Below the pieces are notes generated by a model. The model saw only the letters and a list, made by a program, of their open reading frames with translations, had not been told where the DNA came from and did no database searches. The position numbers and the translations under genes are program-made. From Sphingobacteriales bacterium 39-19 (GTDB lineage Bacteria; Bacteroidota; Bacteroidia; Chitinophagales; Chitinophagaceae): a stretch of DNA of 64,000 nucleotides. Location: NCBI GenBank assembly GCA_001898465.1, contig MKTX01000012.1:24167-88166 (forward strand), given 5' to 3'. Below are positions 9,040-17,295 of the stretch, piece after piece. Within the stretch, counting starts at the first letter, position 1, and each line of letters opens with the position of its first letter.

Positions 9040-9234
9040 TTAAGCCTTAAGCGGTGCTTTTTCAGCAACCAGTTTGCCTTTATAATATAATTTTCCTTCA
9101 CTTACATGAGCACGGTGACGCACATGCATTTCACCTGTTGTAGCATCTTTGCTTAGCGTGTTGGCTACAGCTTTATAATGCGTTCTTCTTTTTGCACTAC
9201 GTTGTTGACTATGGCGCCTTTTTGGATTTGGCAT
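9040..9234 (-). CDS. rpmF: 50S ribosomal protein L32
   Basis: 64 residues, N-terminus MPNPKRRHSQQRSAKRRTHY, as in L32 of this phylum. There is no cysteine at all, so this is the zinc-free form. It is a component of the large ribosomal subunit near the peptidyl transferase region. It follows the DUF177 gene by 23 bp and is clearly co-transcribed with it. Confidence 0.95.
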   Translation of the reverse strand: MPNPKRRHSQQRSAKRRTHYKAVANTLSKDATTGEMHVRHRAHVSEGKLYYKGKLVAEKAPLKA

Positions 9235-9257
9235 GACTCTTTATTTTTTATTATTTT

Positions 9258-9800
9258 TTAATTTTCTTTAAACTTATCCAGGCCTTTCCAAAGGCTGTTG
9301 GCGTTGTTCTCCGAAGTTCTTTCTTCCATTTCTTTTAGTTTTTGCAGTACTTCCTGGTTACAGGTAGCATTTCCCTGTTCATCGGGGGCACACATGCGTT
9401 GCATGGGTACACTCAGTAATACAAATTCATACACCAGGTCGCTGATGTGCAGGTGACTTTCCGTTCGGGATATATAAAGTATATCCGGATCTTCTTCCTG
9501 GTCATTCATTTCTTCGGGATTATCCACCATTTTTACAACCATATTAAACTCATCCCAAAGGTCTAAATGCAAGGGATTGCCACAACGGTCGCAATTTACT
9601 TCGGTACTGCCACCCACCTCAAATTTTAATAGCATGAAACCCGATTTTTTATCGAGTAACAATTTAATATGAGCCTGGGTATGGCTGAGATCTGTATTAC
9701 CTTTTTCTGCAAAGAACTTATCATCGAGATCAAAATTGAACTCATGAACACCGGGCTTCAATCCCACAAACGCAATGTCAAATTCCCTTCTATTGGCCAT
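9258..9800 (-). CDS. DUF177/YceD family protein (rRNA accumulation protein)
   Basis: Protein of 180 residues of the YceD/DUF177 family, which is needed for normal 23S rRNA accumulation in other bacteria. A CDRCGNPLHLDL segment (near residue 112) and a second conserved Cys region (MCAPDE, CNQEV) are seen, as usual for the family. An acidic stretch (EEMNDQEEDPD) follows the first. It is the first gene of the rpmF-plsX operon, preceded by an exact TACCTTTG box. Confidence 0.85.
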   Translation of the reverse strand: MANRREFDIAFVGLKPGVHEFNFDLDDKFFAEKGNTDLSHTQAHIKLLLDKKSGFMLLKFEVGGSTEVNCDRCGNPLHLDLWDEFNMVVKMVDNPEEMNDQEEDPDILYISRTESHLHISDLVYEFVLLSVPMQRMCAPDEQGNATCNQEVLQKLKEMEERTSENNANSLWKGLDKFKEN

Positions 9801-9822
9801 CGTGTTCCTTTTTAAAGGACGG

Positions 9823-9830
9823 CAAAGGTA
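9823..9830 (-). promoter_or_regulatory. -7 box of the DUF177-rpmF-plsX operon
   Basis: Minus strand TACCTTTG, an exact TAnnTTTG match, 23 bp before the ATG at 9800. No well-spaced -33 TTG was identified. Confidence 0.5.
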
Positions 9831-9912
9831 ATATATTTTTTGAAAAAAGGGATTGCAAACCTGTTTTATTAATTCAAAATTACAAATTATTGTTTTTCCT
9901 TAGTTTTAAAGA

Positions 9913-11004
9913 ATGAAAACGGAACGAAAGCAAAAGCTAACCCTTTGTATATTAGTGCTTTTATGTATTTGTATTCACCTCTTTGGTTATTTTCCTATGG
10001 CTGTGGAAAAGGGATATGCCAATGGATTTTATCCTGTTTTTTCAAGGCAATTGCGTTTTTTAACCGGCTGGCTGCCCTGGAGCCTGGGAGATGTGTTGTA
10101 TGGATTATTAGCCATTTGGCTTGTTTGGAAAATATTTCAATTTATAAATTGGATATATAAGAAGAAATGGAAAGGCTTACCTCTTGCATTTTATAAAGCA
10201 ACTTTGCTGAAAGGATTGATGGTATTAGCCAGTATTTATATTGTGTTTAATGTGTTTTGGGGTATTAATTACGATAGAATGGGAATACGATGGCAGTTGG
10301 GACTGCTCCCGCAAAAATATACCAAGGCTGATTTAATAGAGATAAATGACCTGCTACTTACTAAACTAAATAATAGCAAAGCCTACCTGGTAAGGGAACA
10401 AATTAAACTACCCGATGTGAAAGGCCTGGTACCCGATGTAAAAAAAGCCTACCGGGAAGCCAGTTACAAATTCCCATTTTTGAAATATCAAAATGCATCA
10501 TTAAAACCGGGTTTATGGAGTATTTGGCAAAGCTATACTGGCATTACGGGTTATTATAATCCATTTACCGGTGAGGCGCAGGTAAATAAAAAAATCCCTG
10601 CTTTTTTATTGCCTTATACCAGTTGTCATGAAGTAGCGCATCAATTGGGTTATGCTAAAGAAGATGAAGCTAATTTTGTGGGTTACCTCGCTGCCATGGC
10701 TTCCAAAGACACTTTATTTCATTACTCCGTTTACTTTGATCTTTTTTTATATGCCAATCGGAATTTATACATGCTGGATTCTACGGCTGCTAAAACAATA
10801 AGTGAAAAACTGAATGATGGGGTAAGGGCAGATATTATAACGATGCGTACATACCAACAGCAGTACCGAAGTTTTTTACAGCCTGTTATTATCTGGATTT
10901 ACAACCAGTTTTTACTGGGGAACAGGCAGCCCCAGGGTATTTTAAGTTATGATGAAGTGGTGGGCTTTATTATAGCATATCATAAAAAGTTCAAGGTTAT
11001 TTAA
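9913..11004 (+). CDS. DUF3810 family membrane protein with zinc-protease-like HExxH motif
   Basis: Protein of 363 residues. Three hydrophobic segments occupy the N-terminal third (about 10-28, 50-72 and 95-117). A large soluble domain follows, containing SCHEVAHQLGY near residue 237, an HExxH zinc motif, with a later EDEANF that could supply the third ligand. These features match DUF3810, a family of unproven membrane-bound metalloproteases. The gene is divergent from the L32 operon and overlaps the convergent serine hydrolase gene by 8 bp. Confidence 0.8.
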   Translation: MKTERKQKLTLCILVLLCICIHLFGYFPMAVEKGYANGFYPVFSRQLRFLTGWLPWSLGDVLYGLLAIWLVWKIFQFINWIYKKKWKGLPLAFYKATLLKGLMVLASIYIVFNVFWGINYDRMGIRWQLGLLPQKYTKADLIEINDLLLTKLNNSKAYLVREQIKLPDVKGLVPDVKKAYREASYKFPFLKYQNASLKPGLWSIWQSYTGITGYYNPFTGEAQVNKKIPAFLLPYTSCHEVAHQLGYAKEDEANFVGYLAAMASKDTLFHYSVYFDLFLYANRNLYMLDSTAAKTISEKLNDGVRADIITMRTYQQQYRSFLQPVIIWIYNQFLLGNRQPQGILSYDEVVGFIIAYHKKFKVI

Positions 11005-12064
11005 AGGTAGCGGCTAATGTATCCCGGAAACGGGGAGATGATAAAACAGAAAGTTCAAAGCTATTCATCCAATTTTGCAGCATTTCATTTTCTACGGGTG
11101 AAAGGTCATTAAAGAAATAACTTAATTCTATACGATCTCCATTTTTTAAAGTGGCATATAAAGTTTTGGTCAATACAAATAAAGTGCTGCCGCCCTTCAT
11201 GCCCGCATGTTTCAACCATTGCCGGTTTGCCGGATTTTCCATAATCGTTTCCAGGAGCTCGGCAATTACAGCATACGCCTCTTCGCTAAAATATTTACGG
11301 TTGTTTAATACATTGGCTATATGAACATATTCTTTGGTAGTAGAAGCGGGTAACCGGTCGGACCATTCTTTTTGCATAGCCAGACTTAAATCCTGCGGCC
11401 TGAAACTGGCTTTAAGAATGGTATCATATTTTAAGGCATTGTGCATATCATAAATATACCTGCAATATGCTTCTTCAGATAATTTCTTAATTCCTTTGAT
11501 AATTTTTTCTTCCTTTATTTTTTTAGGATTTTGATACATAAATAAGGAAGCAACCAAAGGGAATATAGCGGTATGTTTGCTTAGGCCCAGCAACTGGATA
11601 TTATTTTTTACATTATCCATACCCAGCAGGTCCTGTAGGTACTCAGTATTGGCATTACTGCTAAACATCATCATACCCCGGGCTACATCAACCAGCGGAA
11701 CACTGTCATTTTGTATGTTGCCTGATTTTTTTTCGTATTGCAACCATTGCAAGTGGGCGCCCCCATCGGTATTGGGGATGTAATATTTATCCAGTTCTTG
11801 TAAAGCTACTTTGTCGTTCACATTTACTATATGGCTTCCGGCTTGCTTGGCAAATTCAATGGCAATCATTATTTTAACCGTACTGGCCAGCGGCATCAGT
11901 TTATTTTCATTCAGCCTGGCTTTTACGGTATCATTTTGAACGAGGTAAAGAGATGAACGGTTTTTATTGGCCTGTAAAAATTGAAAAAGAGAATCACTGC
12001 CTGGCTGTGCAAAAAGGGGAACACAATAAACCATTAACATCATATAACTAAAGACATATTTCAT
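10997..12064 (-). CDS. Serine hydrolase of the class A beta-lactamase fold
   Basis: Protein of 355 residues with a signal peptide (cleavage near LFAQ). It has the three active-site motifs of the fold: SxxK as ASTVKIM (near 61), an SxN motif as SSNAN (near 135), and a KTG-like KGGS near 289. It is therefore a periplasmic acyl-serine enzyme. The KTG triad is altered to KGG and the order and spacing are loose, so it is more likely a peptidase/esterase-type relative than a drug-hydrolysing beta-lactamase. It lies 19 bp after dcd in the same direction and probably shares its transcript. Confidence 0.75.
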   Translation of the reverse strand: MKYVFSYMMLMVYCVPLFAQPGSDSLFQFLQANKNRSSLYLVQNDTVKARLNENKLMPLASTVKIMIAIEFAKQAGSHIVNVNDKVALQELDKYYIPNTDGGAHLQWLQYEKKSGNIQNDSVPLVDVARGMMMFSSNANTEYLQDLLGMDNVKNNIQLLGLSKHTAIFPLVASLFMYQNPKKIKEEKIIKGIKKLSEEAYCRYIYDMHNALKYDTILKASFRPQDLSLAMQKEWSDRLPASTTKEYVHIANVLNNRKYFSEEAYAVIAELLETIMENPANRQWLKHAGMKGGSTLFVLTKTLYATLKNGDRIELSYFFNDLSPVENEMLQNWMNSFELSVLSSPRFRDTLAATFK

Positions 12065-12083
12065 ACCATACCGGGTTTAATTT

Positions 12084-12620
12084 TTAAAAGGCATTTTTCC
12101 ACATCATACTTTCTACCGGTTTATTGGGCTGCCCACTGTATTTCGCATTTTTTTTCTGGTTGTATTTTACTTCTATTTCACCCTCTACCGGAAAATAAAT
12201 GAGTTGTCCAATGGGCATTCCTTTATATACACGTACCGGTTGCTTTACGGATATTTCAAGGGTCCAGTTGCCACAAAAGCCTACATCACCTTTGCCTGCA
12301 GTAGCATGTATATCAATGCCCAGCCGGCCTGTAGATGATTTGCCTTCTAAAAAAGGAACATGTTCATGGGTTTCGGTGTACTCCATGGTAACGCCCAGGT
12401 AAAAATATTGAGGTTGTAATACAATGCCTTCGTCAGGAATTTCAAAATGCCGGATGGTATTGTGTTTTTTAGCGTCTAATTCTGCATCCACATACATAGC
12501 CAGGCAGGCGCCCAAATGAACATCATAACTATTACTGCCCAGGCAATCCCGGTTATAGGGTGAAATTTTAATGGAGCCTTTTTCCATTTCCTGTAAAATT
12601 CTTTTGTCACTTAGTATCAT
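12084..12620 (-). CDS. dcd: dCTP deaminase
   Basis: Protein of 178 residues, the usual length for the short form. It deaminates dCTP to dUTP for dTMP supply. SNSYDVHLG near residue 30 and GKSSTGRLGIDIHATAG with its conserved Ser-Arg and Gly residues near 95-110 identify the trimeric dUTPase-fold family; the catalytic Glu is in NWTLEIS. Starts at ATG 12620. Next to it, in the same direction, lies the serine hydrolase gene. Confidence 0.92.
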   Translation of the reverse strand: MILSDKRILQEMEKGSIKISPYNRDCLGSNSYDVHLGACLAMYVDAELDAKKHNTIRHFEIPDEGIVLQPQYFYLGVTMEYTETHEHVPFLEGKSSTGRLGIDIHATAGKGDVGFCGNWTLEISVKQPVRVYKGMPIGQLIYFPVEGEIEVKYNQKKNAKYSGQPNKPVESMMWKNAF

Positions 12621-12691
12621 GTATCAAGTGTTTGTTTGTTAATTTGTAAAATTATAAGTTTCATTTTTCATTTCTGTTTTTATTCGTAATT

Positions 12692-13315
12692 ATGCCACTG
12701 GTTTATCAACAAAATATCAACGAAAGCGCCGGTCTTGGTGTATGGCATATTACCGAAGATGAGTCTTTCTTCCTGCATAAGGTATCTTTACTTACTCCTG
12801 TAAGCCATGCCCACAAAAGGCTGCAGCATTTGGCTGGCAGGTATTTGCTGAAAGAGTTATTTCCGCAGTTCCCAACAGAACATATTTTAATTGCCGATAG
12901 CCGTAAGCCTTATCTGGCTGATGAGTTATACCATTTTTCCCTTTCCCATTGTGGTGATTATGCTGCTGCCATTATAAGCCGGTCGCAGCGGGTGGGCATT
13001 GATATTGAATTGCCTCAAAAGAAAGTAGAGGCCTTAAGTGTTAAATTTTTAAGTTCCACCGAAGCAGCGCTTATCCAGTTATTGCCTGCCAATCCCATTC
13101 AAAACCTTACCGCTGCATGGAGTATTAAAGAGGCATTGTTTAAATGGTACGGGCATGGAGCATTGGATTTTAAGAAGCACATGCATATTTTAAAAGTATC
13201 TTATACGCAAGATTTTTTTACAGCGGAATGTGCCATTTTAAAAGGCGAAAAAACAGAACTAACTGTAACAGGTACTATAATTGAAGATAATTTATTAACC
13301 TGGGTAGTACAATGA
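12692..13315 (+). CDS. 4'-phosphopantetheinyl transferase (Sfp-like)
   Basis: Protein of 207 residues. The magnesium-binding motif GIDIEL (near 103-108) and the WSIKEALFKWYG motif (near 151) are those of Sfp-type transferases, which move the phosphopantetheine arm from CoA to acyl or peptidyl carrier proteins. The FSLSHCGDYAAAI segment is also conserved. No carrier-protein or synthase gene is adjacent, so the partner is unknown; it may be the general fatty-acid ACP. Divergent from dcd. Confidence 0.88.
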   Translation: MPLVYQQNINESAGLGVWHITEDESFFLHKVSLLTPVSHAHKRLQHLAGRYLLKELFPQFPTEHILIADSRKPYLADELYHFSLSHCGDYAAAIISRSQRVGIDIELPQKKVEALSVKFLSSTEAALIQLLPANPIQNLTAAWSIKEALFKWYGHGALDFKKHMHILKVSYTQDFFTAECAILKGEKTELTVTGTIIEDNLLTWVVQ

Positions 13316-13336
13316 TTTTAGTTACAGGAAATCAGG

Positions 13337-14536
13337 CTATTCCTCTTCCAGTAAGTTGTTGGTTTCATTTTCTAATTGCATGTTAATTGTTTCCAGTCCT
13401 GCAATCCCTTCTACGGAACCTGAAATGTGCAAAGAATTTTGTATGATTAATTCTAATTGTTTTTCCTTTTTCTTCCAGTTCTTTTCATAATCTTCTCTTT
13501 CTTTTTGCAACATATTGCGCAGTTGCTTAAACCCATCCCGCATGGCGTTCCAGTTCAGGGTAAACTCGGCACTGGTGAGATAATTGTATAACGCCACCAT
13601 TTTATCACCTTTATTTTCCTGGTTTTTTTTAGTTTCACTTATTTTAATAATGGCATTCCGTAATACAATGCTCAGGCTTTTCACTTCAGAAAAACTGCAA
13701 ATATAGATTCCGTTTTTTTCACCAAATTGTGTCATATCTTTTGGCATTGCCCGTGTTACCAATACCGCAATATCTGCTCTTTGGCTCAGCATATCCCTTT
13801 TTAATTTCTCCAGCCAGTCCATACCAAAATGTTCGGTACGCTTGCTTTCATAAATAATGCTGCCACAAACCTGGCCCTGGTTATTCCGCACTGTTTGTAT
13901 ACAGTCTGCTCCTTTTACTCCTTTACCTACTTCGGTAATCAAGTCAAATGGAAAGTTGTTTTTTAGTAAGTCTTCCAATGCCTGTTCCTGAACTTCGCCC
14001 TGCAGTTGCATAGAACCCTGTTCATGTTTGCGCTTCATTTCATCGGCTAGTTTTTTTTGATCTTCCAGTTGCTTTTCCAGTTCTCTTATTTTAAGTGCAT
14101 GTTCCGTATCCCGTAAAGCGTTTTTTTCAATTTCCTGTTTTCTTATTTGTTCAGTAAGCAGGTTTCGTTCTTCTTGTAATTTCTTTTGCAACTCTATTTC
14201 CAGTTCGGCCTCTTTAAGTTTTAATGCTTGTGCCTGTTTATAAAATTCTACTTCTTTTTCCCTGGCTTGTTTTAACCTGGTTTCATTGTCTGCATTTTGG
14301 GTTTGCAGCAATTTCAGTTGTGCTTCAAAATCGCCCGCTATATTTTTACGCAGGGTAGCTTCCATGTTTTCACGAAGGCGTTTTTTTTCAACTTCCATTT
14401 TTTCAATATACTCTTCATCTTTTTTGGTGCGCCATTCATTCATCTTATTTCGCAATTCTTTTTCTACTTCATCTCGTATGGCATCACCGGGTTCAAAAAG
14501 ATGGCCACATTTAGGGCATTTAATTTCCTGGGGCAT
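13337..14536 (-). CDS. DUF2130 protein: zinc-ribbon start, long coiled coil, nuclease-like C-terminal domain
   Basis: Protein of 399 residues. The N-terminus has a CPKCGH half zinc ribbon, followed by about 180 residues of Lys/Glu-rich coiled coil (roughly 25-205). A C-terminal domain follows, with GADCIQTV and then IIYESKRT (near 240-270), a D...ExK arrangement resembling a PD-(D/E)XK nuclease core. The domain matches DUF2130, whose function is unproven. The frame extends upstream to an ATG at 14665, but the family start MPQEIKCPKC is at 14536 and the longer start leaves little space before the divergent glycosyltransferase gene. Confidence 0.75.
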   Translation of the reverse strand: MPQEIKCPKCGHLFEPGDAIRDEVEKELRNKMNEWRTKKDEEYIEKMEVEKKRLRENMEATLRKNIAGDFEAQLKLLQTQNADNETRLKQAREKEVEFYKQAQALKLKEAELEIELQKKLQEERNLLTEQIRKQEIEKNALRDTEHALKIRELEKQLEDQKKLADEMKRKHEQGSMQLQGEVQEQALEDLLKNNFPFDLITEVGKGVKGADCIQTVRNNQGQVCGSIIYESKRTEHFGMDWLEKLKRDMLSQRADIAVLVTRAMPKDMTQFGEKNGIYICSFSEVKSLSIVLRNAIIKISETKKNQENKGDKMVALYNYLTSAEFTLNWNAMRDGFKQLRNMLQKEREDYEKNWKKKEKQLELIIQNSLHISGSVEGIAGLETINMQLENETNNLLEEE

Positions 14537-14644
14537 TTCAAGTGTTTTTTTTACAAGATAATAAATTGAATTGGTAATACAGGCGAAGTTGAGCCAGCTT
14601 AAAAGCAAATTTACTACCGGGCCCCGGAAACTTATTTTATCAAT

Positions 14645-14652
14645 TATATTTG
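14645..14652 (+). promoter_or_regulatory. -7 box of the glycosyltransferase gene
   Basis: TATATTTG, an exact TAnnTTTG match, 19 bp before the ATG at 14672. It lies within what would be the extended DUF2130 frame, supporting the shorter start of that gene. Confidence 0.5.
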
Positions 14653-14671
14653 TGCATAATTCCATTCATAT

Positions 14672-15733
14672 ATGCCAGTTTCACAAGTTCGTATTGCAGC
14701 CGGTGATCTTTTTCCCGAAGTTTCTATTGTGATCCTGAACTGGAATGGTAAATTATTTCTTCAGCAATTTTTGCCCTCCGTATTGAACAGTTCCTATCCC
14801 CGAAAACGTATAATCATTGCTGATAATGGGTCAACCGATGATTCTGTTGCATTTTTAAAACTTCATTTTCCTTCAGTAGAAATTCTGGAAAGCCCGGTAA
14901 ATGAAGGTTATGCAAAAGGATACAATACAGCCCTGAAGCAAATACAAAGCGATTATTATGTTTTATTGAATAGCGATATAGAAGTAACCCCCGGCTGGAT
15001 AGAGTCCATCATTTCGCTGATGCAAATGAATACAAAAATCGCCGCCTGCCAGCCCAAAATATTATCCTATACTTCAAAAGATAGTTTTGAATATGCCGGT
15101 GCAAGCGGCGGATGGATTGACAGCCTGGGATATCCTTTTGCCCGGGGACGGGTATTTGATACTTGTGAAAAAGATACGGGGCAATATGACGATGCCCGGC
15201 CTTGTTTTTGGGCAAGTGGCGCAGCCTTATTTATCAGGCCGGATTGTTTTTTTTCGGTGGGTGGTTTTGATGAATATTTTTTTGCACACCAGGAAGAAAT
15301 TGACTTATGCTGGAGATTGCAAAGGGCAGGATATTGCATTTATGTACAACCAGCCTCTACTGTATACCATGTAGGGGGTGGCACATTGCCTAAAGAAAAT
15401 AAATTGAAAACCTATCTCAACTTTAGAAATAACCTGGTAATGCTTTGTAAAAACTACCCGGTTACCCAAAAAGGATGGAAAATTTTCATACGCCTTGTAC
15501 TGGATGGGGTATCTGCCATCAAATTTTTGGCCGATGGCCATAGCAATGGTTTTTTTGCCGTTCTAAAAGCACACAGGCATTTTTTTTATTGGCTGTTTTT
15601 TAAAAAGAAATCAAAAAATAAGCCCGGCAGGCAGCAACCGGATAAAGCAGTAAAATACAATGGGCTTATTGTATGGGACTATTTTATTGCAAAGAAGAGA
15701 ACCTTTTCTGAAATTACGGCATCCAAAAAATGA
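14672..15733 (+). CDS. Glycosyltransferase family 2
   Basis: Protein of 353 residues with a GT-A fold: VSIVILNWNG near 17-26, an ADNGSTDDS nucleotide-binding segment, LLNSDIEV (the DxD-equivalent), and GFDEYFFAHQEEIDLCWR near 193-210 for the acceptor/base. This is the rhamnosyltransferase-like GT2 group that uses an NDP-sugar to build envelope polysaccharide or glycolipid on the cytosolic face of the membrane. It has a basic C-terminal tail and no clear membrane helix. No polysaccharide cluster surrounds it, so the acceptor is unknown. Confidence 0.88.
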   Translation: MPVSQVRIAAGDLFPEVSIVILNWNGKLFLQQFLPSVLNSSYPRKRIIIADNGSTDDSVAFLKLHFPSVEILESPVNEGYAKGYNTALKQIQSDYYVLLNSDIEVTPGWIESIISLMQMNTKIAACQPKILSYTSKDSFEYAGASGGWIDSLGYPFARGRVFDTCEKDTGQYDDARPCFWASGAALFIRPDCFFSVGGFDEYFFAHQEEIDLCWRLQRAGYCIYVQPASTVYHVGGGTLPKENKLKTYLNFRNNLVMLCKNYPVTQKGWKIFIRLVLDGVSAIKFLADGHSNGFFAVLKAHRHFFYWLFFKKKSKNKPGRQQPDKAVKYNGLIVWDYFIAKKRTFSEITASKK

Positions 15734-15778
15734 TTATTTGAAGTGCAAACCTTATTTTTGCTTTGAAAATATACTGCA

Positions 15779-15988
15779 ATGGAAAAAGAAAAAGAGTTTA
15801 TAGATAATTCTCATAAAGATCTTGCACACAATTGGGTTTCTACTTCAAGGTTTATTTGGCTTTGCCAGATTTTTTTATTTTTAGCACTCGTATTAGGCGG
15901 TTGTTATAATTTATATACCCATCGTTACAAAGGTCATCCGCAAGTGGAAGTTCCCGATAACACATTATATAATCCAAAATATAAATAA
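15779..15988 (+). CDS. Small single-pass membrane protein
   Basis: 69 residues. A polar N-terminus is followed by one hydrophobic helix (about 26-43, ICL/FLALVLGG), then a short polar tail. No family recognised. It lies 45 bp after the glycosyltransferase gene in the same direction and might be co-transcribed; topology and length are all the sequence shows. Confidence 0.55.
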   Translation: MEKEKEFIDNSHKDLAHNWVSTSRFIWLCQIFLFLALVLGGCYNLYTHRYKGHPQVEVPDNTLYNPKYK

Positions 15989-15993
15989 AAATT

Positions 15994-16022
15994 TTGGAAT
16001 TCAGAATCAACCCTTATTTTTG
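15994..16022 (+). promoter_or_regulatory. Promoter of the tRNA-Gly gene (TTG-N18-TATTTTTG)
   Basis: TTG at 15994-15996, 18 nt spacing and TATTTTTG at 16015-16022, a good Bacteroidota match. The expected start is about 110 nt before the mature tRNA, leaving a precursor leader. Confidence 0.5.
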
Positions 16023-16141
16023 CAGTCCTTAAAAAAAGGAACGTTCTTTTAAGGTGTTCAAGAAGCAACTCATGATATTATTTTTTTCATGAGGAAATAC
16101 AAAACATGGAAAATGTTTACTTGCTTCTATTAGTTCTTAAT

Positions 16142-16214
<73 letters not shown>

Positions 16215-16221
16215 CATTATT

Positions 16222-16247
16222 TCCCGACCTGGTTCGGGATTTTTTTT
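16222..16247 (+). terminator. Terminator after tRNA-Gly
   Basis: Stem TCCCGA / TCGGGA with loop CCTGGT followed by eight T, just 8 bp after the tRNA end and before the next tRNA. Confidence 0.7.
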
Positions 16248-16260
16248 CAAACTAAGTGTC

Positions 16261-16346
16261 ACTCGGGTGGTGGAACTGGTAGACACGCAGGACTTAAAAT
16301 CCTGTTCGCAGCAATGCGAGTGTGGGTTCAATTCCCATCCCGAGTA
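16261..16346 (+). tRNA. tRNA-Leu (TAA)
   Basis: 86 nt with a long variable arm (TTCGCAGCAATGCGAG). Acceptor ACTCGGG with CCCGAGT, anticodon stem CAGGA/TCCTG around CTTAAAA (anticodon TAA), T arm GTGGG-TTCAATT-CCCAT. CCA is not encoded. Confidence 0.95.
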
Positions 16347-16351
16347 CGGGC

Positions 16352-16384
16352 AAAAGGTTATCGATTATTCCGATAACCTTTTTT
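16352..16384 (+). terminator. Bidirectional terminator between tRNA-Leu and the SRAP gene
   Basis: Perfect stem AAAAGGTTATCG / CGATAACCTTTT with a short loop and T-runs on both strands. It can end both the tRNA transcript (plus) and the SRAP gene (minus, stop at 16383). Confidence 0.88.
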
Positions 16385-17183
16385 ATTTTACCAGGGCTGG
16401 TAATTCCGTATACATGACTTCTGCGGATGGATGGGGACTGGTTCTAAAATCTTTGGCAACTGGATGGGCATCCAGGTAAGCTTTATGTAAATCTTTATTT
16501 ACCAGTTCCAATATCTCCTCATCTGTAAGGTTGGGTAAAATCCAGCGCCGGGCATCCTCTTCTGTAAAAATAACCGGCATTCTTTTTTTAATATTATGCA
16601 CCTGCTCCATGATGCCAATTGCTTTCTTAGTAACAATGGCAAAAGTATCTATTAGTTCCCCGGTTTCTGTATCTGTAAATGGCTGATAAATGCCAGCCAT
16701 ATAAAAATAATTATGCCCCGGCATAAAAACACAATACGGGTAGGTATCGGTTTGCTTTAAAACTTTTCCTGATTTACCCGTTTTTGGCATGTGCCTCCAT
16801 TCAAAAAAACCGGATGATAATACCAGGCAACGCCGGTTACGGGCAGCATCTTTAAAGGAAGTTTTATCAAACATTTCTTCACCAATGGCATTAAGGGTGA
16901 GTCGGGGCGGGTGATAGCCCCGCTCGTCTTTATATCCTTTTCTGAATTTTTCTGCATCTGCCCGGGTATGAATAAAAGAAGGGATGAGCCCCCATTCCAT
17001 AAAAGATAAATTTACATCCATCCCATCGGGGCTGGGTTTTAACACCGGCCATTCCCTGTAATCAAATCCAGATTGAAAAGGAATCTGTAATCTTTCATAT
17101 TCTAACCGGGTAAGTTCTTTTAAAATTTCTTTTAAACGCAGGTATTGCTTACGGGGCATTTGAATACTATTGGCAACACACAT
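16383..17183 (-). CDS. SOS response-associated peptidase (SRAP, YedK/HMCES family)
   Basis: Protein of 266 residues. Met-Cys at the start gives the catalytic Cys2 after Met removal, which in this family forms a thiazolidine cross-link with abasic sites in single-stranded DNA. CLVLSSGFFEWRH (near 133-145) carries the conserved FEW motif with its Glu, and EQVHNIKKRMPVIF (near 212) has the conserved His and RMP. All key residues are intact. It acts in the nucleoid to shield abasic sites. The MCV start at 17183 must be right because Cys2 is functional. Confidence 0.9.
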   Translation of the reverse strand: MCVANSIQMPRKQYLRLKEILKELTRLEYERLQIPFQSGFDYREWPVLKPSPDGMDVNLSFMEWGLIPSFIHTRADAEKFRKGYKDERGYHPPRLTLNAIGEEMFDKTSFKDAARNRRCLVLSSGFFEWRHMPKTGKSGKVLKQTDTYPYCVFMPGHNYFYMAGIYQPFTDTETGELIDTFAIVTKKAIGIMEQVHNIKKRMPVIFTEEDARRWILPNLTDEEILELVNKDLHKAYLDAHPVAKDFRTSPHPSAEVMYTELPALVK

Positions 17184-17295
17184 ATCTTTTCTTTTTATTC
17201 AATATTACAAATAAGAAATTTTGTTTTTTAAAATGATTTGCTAAAAATGAATTTTAAAAATAGCAGGCTCTGCGCTTAAAAGTTTATTTTTAAGT

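Noticed and set aside
10997..12064. Classical class A beta-lactamase with drug resistance.
   Set aside because: The KTG motif is altered and the layout is loose; described instead as a serine hydrolase of the same fold.
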